A DNA stretch of 28,225 nt, from assembly GCA_023439305.1 (NCBI GenBank), contig JAEXOO010000022.1, positions 1 to 28,225 of the forward strand. The letters run 5' to 3'. This stretch comes from Pseudomonadota bacterium (lineage in GTDB: Bacteria > Pseudomonadota > Gammaproteobacteria > Burkholderiales > Burkholderiaceae_B). Position numbers and translations under genes: made by a program. Of this stretch, positions 24,218 to 28,225 are shown in pieces. The number at the start of each line of letters is the position of its first letter. Positions within the stretch are counted from its first letter, which is position 1. The notes under the pieces were generated by a model. That model was not told where the DNA came from and did no database searches. It was given only the letters and a program-made list of their open reading frames with translations.

Positions 24218-25305
24218 GCAGGCTCCGGACCGAGCTCGGCCTTCAACTGGGCCACGCTGGGTGTGATCAGAGGAATGAACAAGGCTTCACGATAACGGCG
24301 CAACAGCTGGGGGTGCTTGCCGTCCAAGTAGGCCGCGCCGCCGGCCACGGAGCTTTCCAAAGCGACCGCCTCGGCCGCCAGAGCGCTCAACTCGATGCGC
24401 ACGCGGAACAAATCGGGCGCCGGTACCGAGCCCGGCCTGCTGGCCGCGCCAATCAGAACTTGCGTCAACTCCTCCAGCCGTTCCAGCAAGCGCCGCGCAG
24501 GCTGTTCCTGCACCCACTGGCGGCGAGGCGCCTGCAAGACCTGCAACAAGGAGCGGCGCGCCAAGCCCAGTGTCATACCGCACTGCAAGGCCAGAAAACG
24601 CGGACGCACCAGGCGTACGAACTCAGCCGCATTGTCATGCATCAAACGTTCGCGACCGACACACACCGCATCGAACGCCAAGGCCGCCGTATTGCTGCCG
24701 CGCAGACCGACCAGCTCCAGATCTGCAGACCGCCGCAGACCGGCGTCCCCATGCTCCAACACCCAGATGCCCACCTGTTCGTTCGGCATGCCTGCAACGA
24801 CGGCCACCAAGAAGCTGTCTGGACGCAGATTGGTCACCCAGGGCAGGCTGCCATCAATCTGCCATTGCTCCTGCACGGGGCGGGCCTGCAATTGCAGCCC
24901 TTCGATGCCGCCCAGGTACTTGAGCGCATTGGACAGCCCCGTGGATCCGGCCAAACGGCCGGCCAGCAGCTCGGGCAGATAGCGCTCGCGCAGAGCCGGA
25001 TCCTGCACATTGCGCAAATATTCGATGAAGGTGCGCTGGCCCCACAGCACGAAGGCCGCCGTCAAGGAATGCTCTGCGACGGCTACCACCGATCGCACCG
25101 CATCGCCAAAATCCGAAAAATCGTCTTTCAGTCCCAGGCGGAACAAACCCTCTTCGGCAAGACGCGGCAAGACCTGAGCAGCCTGCGCAGCGCCTGTATC
25201 CAGCTCCAGGGCATTTTCCTGCAACCACTGCGTCAGGCCGGGGGACAGACGCACAGCGTGTGCGCTGGTCAATTCATCATTGGCTGCGTTCAAGGCGCTT
25301 CCCAT
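24214..25305 (-). CDS. Acyl-CoA-dehydrogenase-fold flavoprotein lacking the catalytic glutamate (possible flavin monooxygenase)
   Basis: A 363-residue protein with the acyl-CoA dehydrogenase/DszC-type fold: an N-terminal helical part (RLAEEGLFRLGL, AVAEHSLTAAFVLWGQ), a middle beta domain (QWQIDGSLPWVTNL, DLELVGLRGSNTAAL) and a C-terminal helical bundle (AGGAAYLDGKHPQLLRRYREA). True dehydrogenases carry a catalytic Glu in a YEGT-like motif after this last segment; here the corresponding stretch reads PLITPSV (345-351). That loss resembles the flavin-dependent monooxygenases of the same fold (DszC, SfnB-like), so oxygenation of an imported compound is more likely than beta-oxidation; this is inference. 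A strong GGAGG sits 7 bases before ATG 25305. The gene overlaps the AhpD-like gene by 16 bases. Confidence 0.8.
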   Translation of the reverse strand: MGSALNAANDELTSAHAVRLSPGLTQWLQENALELDTGAAQAAQVLPRLAEEGLFRLGLKDDFSDFGDAVRSVVAVAEHSLTAAFVLWGQRTFIEYLRNVQDPALRERYLPELLAGRLAGSTGLSNALKYLGGIEGLQLQARPVQEQWQIDGSLPWVTNLRPDSFLVAVVAGMPNEQVGIWVLEHGDAGLRRSADLELVGLRGSNTAALAFDAVCVGRERLMHDNAAEFVRLVRPRFLALQCGMTLGLARRSLLQVLQAPRRQWVQEQPARRLLERLEELTQVLIGAASRPGSVPAPDLFRVRIELSALAAEAVALESSVAGGAAYLDGKHPQLLRRYREALFIPLITPSVAQLKAELGPEPA

Positions 25306-25850
25306 GCGTAGGCCTCCAGTTGGGTGTTGAGCGGAGTGCGGGCCAGATTATTGGCAAAATTGCAGATGGTCGCCAGGCCCACGCCGGTAATCACCTCCAG
25401 CGCTTGCTGGTCGCCATAGCCTGCCTCGCGGAAGGCGTGCAACTGCTCGTCCGACACTTGCCCCCGCGTATCGATGACGGCCAGGGTGAAGACAGCCAGC
25501 GCCTGCAGGCGCTCGTCCTGAATCTGGTCGAAACCACGCGCTCGAAGAGCCGCCAGGATTTCCGGATCCAGTTTGGCCTTGTTGGTGGCGATAGCGGTAT
25601 GGCCGGCCACGCAAAAACGGCAGCCGTGCGTCGTGCCCGCCACCAGTTGCACGACTTCGCGTTCGACCAGCGAAAGGCTGGCATCCGCATTCAAGGCCGA
25701 CATATCCTGGTAGGCCTTCAGGGCCACGGGCGAGCTGGCCAGCACGGCCAGCAAGTTGGACAAGAAGCCACTGCCGCGCACGGCCTTTTCCAGCGCCGGC
25801 TTGACGGCATCGGGAGCGGAATCCACAGTATGAAGAGTAAGGCGAGACAT
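25290..25850 (-). CDS. AhpD-like / carboxymuconolactone decarboxylase family protein
   Basis: A 186-residue alpha-helical protein of the AhpD fold, usually a trimer or hexamer in the cytoplasm. The active-site pattern is Glu65-x11-Cys77-x2-Cys80-x3-His84 (EREVVQLVAGTTHGCRFCVAGH contains it), the same spacing as the peroxidase AhpD of Mycobacterium. However, the residue just before the second Cys is Phe79 rather than the proton-relay His of that enzyme, so disulfide reductase or peroxidase activity may be altered. It is the first gene of the five-gene operon and diverges from the AraC-type regulator. Its ribosome site (AAGGA about 12 bases from the ATG) is mediocre. It may detoxify peroxide released by the neighbouring flavoprotein or reduce it; this is inferred. 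Confidence 0.85.
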   Translation of the reverse strand: MSRLTLHTVDSAPDAVKPALEKAVRGSGFLSNLLAVLASSPVALKAYQDMSALNADASLSLVEREVVQLVAGTTHGCRFCVAGHTAIATNKAKLDPEILAALRARGFDQIQDERLQALAVFTLAVIDTRGQVSDEQLHAFREAGYGDQQALEVITGVGLATICNFANNLARTPLNTQLEAYAWEAP

Positions 25851-25980
25851 GGTAGCGTTAGGTCCTTGTTGTTTTATGGCAGGCTTTCATTGTCGGCCCG
25901 CCGGCCCATTGCATCCATATGCCGATCTAGCTGTATTCATATTAAAAATATCCACGAAAAGAAATAAGCATATTCCTGCC
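25851..25980. promoter_or_regulatory. Divergent promoter region between the AhpD-like and AraC-type genes
   Basis: This 130-bp gap must contain the start signals of both the five-gene operon (minus) and the regulator (plus). It holds an AT-rich patch with the inverted repeat ATATT-AAA-AATAT at 25939-25951, a candidate regulator or RNA-polymerase contact region nearer the AraC-type gene. I could not place -35/-10 pairs with confidence on either strand. Confidence 0.45.
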
Positions 25981-26955
25981 ATGACCGACATTGCGGCACA
26001 CTCACCCTCTTCCGGGCCAGGCGCCCCGGACGATACGGCATCCCAGCGCCCTGTCGAAGACCTGCTGCTCTCAGGCCTGGCGATCACCGCCAGCCTGTTT
26101 CACCTGGGCCAGTATTGCGACCATTGGGAAAGCAGCCTGCATGGCCATAAGCGGGCCGGTTTTCATCTGGCGCTGCACGGCCCCTGCTGGCTGCATATCA
26201 AGGGGCAGCCCTCGGTGCAGTTGCATGCGGGCGATGCCGTCTTTTTTCTGCGCGATATCCCGCATCGGCTCAGCGCCTCTCAGACCTGTCCGGCGTTCGA
26301 GGCGCCGCTGCAGCGCCAGGCCATGCACGAGCTGCACCCCGCCGTGGCCAACAGCACCGGGCTGCTGTGCGGCTTTCTGGACTTCAGTTCCGGCCTGAGC
26401 GAGCTGCTGCTCAGCGGGCTGCCTGAAGTGCTGCTGCTGCAAAGCGCCCAGGTCCAGGACTACCCCGGCCGCCCCTTGTTCGATCTGATCAATGCAGAAG
26501 TCAGCCAGCAGCGCCAGCCCAATCCGCGCCTGCTGGAAAAACTGGTGGAACTACTGCTGTTCTATACCTTGCGCCACCAGGCTCGCCAGGCCCATATCCG
26601 CGGCGCCTTACCGCACGGCCTGCTGAACCTGGCTCGCGACCATGCCTTCGGCAGTCTGCTGGAGCAACTGGTGCAGAGCCCGTCGCGCGACTGGTCCGTG
26701 GACGAGATGGCGGCACAGATGAACATGTCGCGCGCCGCCTTTCACCGCCGCTTCACCTTGCTGTGCGGACTGGCACCGGCGCAGGTGCTTTTGCTGCTGC
26801 GCATGCAGCTGGCCAGACGCTATCTGGAACAGGGCCTGGCCCTGGAACAAATCGCCGAACGCATCGGCTATAGCTCCGCGGCCGCCTTCAGTGCCGCCTT
26901 TCGCCGCAGCGCCGGAGTCAGCCCGGCACAATGGCGCAAGCAAGAAAGTCGCTAA
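25981..26955 (+). CDS. AraC-family transcriptional regulator with cupin-type N-terminal domain
   Basis: A 324-residue regulator from ATG 25981. The N-terminal half (about residues 20-190) resembles the Cupin_6 ligand/redox domain of AraC regulators: LHGPCWLHIKGQPSVQLHAGDAV and FFLRDIPHRLS. The C-terminal 100 residues hold the double helix-turn-helix: WSVDEMAAQMNMSRAAFHRRF, then LEQIAERIGYSSAAAFSAAFRR and GVSPAQWR. A longer frame starts at 25849, but it would run into the start of the divergent gene and has no homology-like sequence. No clear Shine-Dalgarno precedes 25981. AraC proteins of this group often sit divergent to the oxidoreductase genes they activate, so it probably controls the AhpD/flavoprotein/ABC operon. 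The signal it senses is unknown. Confidence 0.87.
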   Translation: MTDIAAHSPSSGPGAPDDTASQRPVEDLLLSGLAITASLFHLGQYCDHWESSLHGHKRAGFHLALHGPCWLHIKGQPSVQLHAGDAVFFLRDIPHRLSASQTCPAFEAPLQRQAMHELHPAVANSTGLLCGFLDFSSGLSELLLSGLPEVLLLQSAQVQDYPGRPLFDLINAEVSQQRQPNPRLLEKLVELLLFYTLRHQARQAHIRGALPHGLLNLARDHAFGSLLEQLVQSPSRDWSVDEMAAQMNMSRAAFHRRFTLLCGLAPAQVLLLLRMQLARRYLEQGLALEQIAERIGYSSAAAFSAAFRRSAGVSPAQWRKQESR

Positions 26956-27017
26956 AGCCCCGACTTGAACATGGGCCCGGATGGAATGCGACATGACCCG
27001 CGCCCGCCGAGCATAAA

Positions 27018-27048
27018 AAAACCCCGATCTGAAACAGATCGGGGTTTT
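27018..27048. terminator. Bidirectional intrinsic terminator between the AraC-type gene and rpsQ
   Basis: CCCCGATCTG (27022-27031) pairs perfectly with CAGATCGGGG (27035-27044) around AAA. AAAA flanks it on the left and TTTT on the right, so it should stop transcripts from both directions. It lies 63 bases after the AraC-type stop and 48 bases beyond the rpsQ stop. Confidence 0.93.
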
Positions 27049-27060
27049 CTTGTACTACGT

Positions 27061-27084
27061 GGCGCCTGGCCTGAGCCGGGCGCC
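27061..27084 (-). terminator. Second GC-rich hairpin downstream of rpsQ
   Basis: GGCGCCTGGC (27061-27070) and GCCGGGCGCC (27075-27084) pair at nine of ten positions, with one wobble, around CTGA. It starts 12 bases after the rpsQ stop on the minus strand and precedes the main terminator, with no T-run of its own. It may protect the 3' end of the ribosomal mRNA or assist termination. Confidence 0.5.
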
Positions 27085-27095
27085 GAAGCAAACGC

Positions 27096-27377
27096 TTAGA
27101 CCACGCGGGCGGCTTCGATCAGACGCACAACAGTCCAGGACTTGCTGCGGCTGATAGGACGGCCTTCGGAGATCTCAACGGTATCGCCTTCGTTGTACTG
27201 ATTGTTCTCATCATGCGCTTTGTATTTATTGGAGCGGATGATGATCTTGCCATACAGAGGGTGCTTGACGCGGCGTTCAACCAGAACGACGACAGTCTTG
27301 TCCATCTTGTTGCTGACAACTTGACCAATCAGGGTACGTTGACGCTTTGCTGGGGCTTGAGTTTGAGTTTCGCTCAT
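27096..27377 (-). CDS. rpsQ: 30S ribosomal protein S17
   Basis: A primary 16S rRNA-binding protein of the small subunit, 93 residues, S17 length. Characteristic sequence: RTLIGQVVSNKMDKTVVVLVERRVKHPLYGKII, then NKYKAHDENNQYNEGDTVEI and GRPISRSKSWTVVRLIE. The start at 27377 (MSETQTQ) follows AGGAAAG and lies one base after the rpmC stop (TAAGATG). A longer in-frame opening from 27476 only runs through rpmC in another frame. It is the last gene of the S10 operon here and is followed by two hairpins. Confidence 0.97.
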   Translation of the reverse strand: MSETQTQAPAKRQRTLIGQVVSNKMDKTVVVLVERRVKHPLYGKIIIRSNKYKAHDENNQYNEGDTVEISEGRPISRSKSWTVVRLIEAARVV

Positions 27378-27378
27378 C

Positions 27379-27570
27379 TTACTTTCCTGCGGTCTCAGCC
27401 ATGACGGTACGGACGCGAGCGATGTCGCGGCGCACTTTGCCCAGTTGGCTGGTGTTGGAAAGCTGTTGCGTAGCACGCTGCATGCGCAGGTTGAATTGTG
27501 CTTTCAACAGGCTCTCGAGCTCTTTCTGCAGCTCGGCGGCATCTTTGGTGCGGAGTTCGCTGGCTTTCAT
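27379..27570 (-). CDS. rpmC: 50S ribosomal protein L29
   Basis: A small two-helix large-subunit protein near the peptide exit tunnel, 63 residues, standard length. It begins MKASELRTKDAAELQKEL and contains LLKAQFNLRMQRATQQL and VRRDIARVRTVMAE, the conserved L29 pattern. It is placed between rplP and rpsQ as in the S10 operon of most bacteria, 9 bases after the rplP stop and 1 base before rpsQ. Confidence 0.97.
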   Translation of the reverse strand: MKASELRTKDAAELQKELESLLKAQFNLRMQRATQQLSNTSQLGKVRRDIARVRTVMAETAGK

Positions 27571-27579
27571 GACGTCTCC

Positions 27580-27996
27580 TTAAGCACCAATGTGACGCGT
27601 TACGAACGTCGTCGAAATTGGCAGCTTGGCGGCGGCCAGACGGAATGCTTCGCGCGCCAGCTCTTCGCTGACACCTTCCATTTCGTACAAGACCTTGCCG
27701 GGTTGAATCTCAGCGACCCAGTACTCTGGATTACCTTTACCGTTACCCATACGGACTTCAGCAGGTTTCTGCGAAATCGGCTTATCGGGGAAGATACGGA
27801 TCCAGATACGGCCACCACGTTTGATGTGACGGTTGATCGCACGACGTGCTGCTTCGATCTGACGGGCGGTCAGGCGGCCACGATCCGTGGCTTTCAGGCC
27901 GTATTCGCCGAACGAAACTTGAGCACCGCGAGTAGCCAGACCGGTGTTACGGCCTTTCTGCTCTTTGCGATACTTTCTGCGAGAAGGTTGCAGCAT
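27580..27996 (-). CDS. rplP: 50S ribosomal protein L16
   Basis: A large-subunit protein near the A-site and peptidyl-transferase centre, 138 residues, as in most bacteria. Conserved stretches: MLQPSRRKYRKEQKGRN at the N-terminus, ATDRGRLTARQIEAARRAI, GGRIWIRIFPDKPISQKPAE and RMGNGKGNPEYWVA. The start overlaps nothing; the rpsC stop lies 2 bases upstream. Gene order rpsC-rplP-rpmC-rpsQ is that of the S10 operon. Confidence 0.98.
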   Translation of the reverse strand: MLQPSRRKYRKEQKGRNTGLATRGAQVSFGEYGLKATDRGRLTARQIEAARRAINRHIKRGGRIWIRIFPDKPISQKPAEVRMGNGKGNPEYWVAEIQPGKVLYEMEGVSEELAREAFRLAAAKLPISTTFVTRHIGA

Positions 27997-27998
27997 GT

Positions 27999-28225
27999 TT
28001 ATTCTCCTTCGGACGCAGCAGGAGCAGCGTCTTTACGAGGACCGCGACCACGGCCTGGGCGACGACCTTCAGGACGATCGCCACGAGGACGACGTGGACG
28101 GCGCTCTTCAGGGGCTACGGTGTCAACAGGCATTTCGCCGTTAGGCAGCATGTCGCCCTTGTAGACCCAGACCTTGATACCGATGATCCCGTACGTCGTG
28201 TGCGCTTCGGAAGTGCCGTAATCGA
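27999..28225 (-). CDS. rpsC: 30S ribosomal protein S3, C-terminal part (5' end outside window)
   Basis: Translation of the minus strand from the window edge gives about 75 C-terminal residues. DYGTSEAHTTYGIIGIKVWVYKG is the conserved end of the S3 C-terminal domain, followed by a long Arg/Pro/Gly-rich tail ending AASEGE. Such extended basic tails are common in Burkholderiales. TAA is at 28001-27999, two bases before the rplP ATG. The start lies beyond the window. Confidence 0.96.
   Translation of the reverse strand, partial: DYGTSEAHTTYGIIGIKVWVYKGDMLPNGEMPVDTVAPEERRPRRPRGDRPEGRRPGRGRGPRKDAAPAASEGE

Noticed and set aside
25849..25980. Longer start for the AraC-type regulator
   Set aside because: It would fill the only divergent promoter region and overlap the start of the opposite gene; the extra residues look like translated non-coding DNA.

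Overview
The window is GC-rich chromosomal DNA from a betaproteobacterium, most likely of the Alcaligenaceae (Bordetella/Achromobacter/Alcaligenes relatives). I infer this from the style of the ribosomal proteins (S3 with a long Arg/Pro-rich tail), the fad and cys gene sets and the codon use; no search could be run. Nearly all the DNA is coding. I see no rRNA, tRNA, insertion sequence, phage gene or CRISPR array.

Layout. (1) 1-10239, plus strand: a fatty-acid utilisation cluster. It holds the end of a TetR-type regulator, then fadE (acyl-CoA dehydrogenase), fadI-like thiolase, fadJ/fadB-like hydratase/dehydrogenase, fadL-like outer-membrane porin, a hot-dog thioesterase (DUF4442 type), a secreted chalcone-isomerase-fold protein and fadD. 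Together they cover outer-membrane uptake, CoA activation and the whole beta-oxidation cycle. (2) 10240-15413, plus strand: cysJ-cysI-cysG, the NADPH sulfite reductase plus the enzyme that makes its siroheme, behind a promoter region with a LysR(CysB)-like dyad. (3) 15420-20283, minus strand: a CUT1 sugar/glycerol-3-phosphate-type ABC importer (binding protein, two permeases, ATPase) ending in a DeoR-family regulator, with a palindrome and possible promoter upstream. (4) 20284-20900: a long, strikingly AT-rich non-coding stretch, then a lone GNAT acetyltransferase (plus). (5) 21385-25850, minus strand: a very tight five-gene operon encoding an AhpD-like protein, an acyl-CoA-dehydrogenase-fold flavoprotein lacking the usual catalytic glutamate, and an NrtA/SsuA-type ABC importer. 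An AraC-type regulator diverges from it (25981-26955, plus). (6) 26956-28225: a strong bidirectional terminator and then the end of the S10 ribosomal operon on the minus strand (rpsC partial, rplP, rpmC, rpsQ).

The best candidate for something undescribed is region 5. A regulated importer is translationally coupled to a probable flavin-dependent oxygenase-like enzyme and a two-cysteine AhpD-fold partner, which looks like uptake and oxidative breakdown of an unknown small (possibly organosulfur or organonitrogen) compound. A second candidate is the secreted chalcone-isomerase-fold protein inside the fad cluster, which could be a periplasmic fatty-acid carrier between FadL and FadD.
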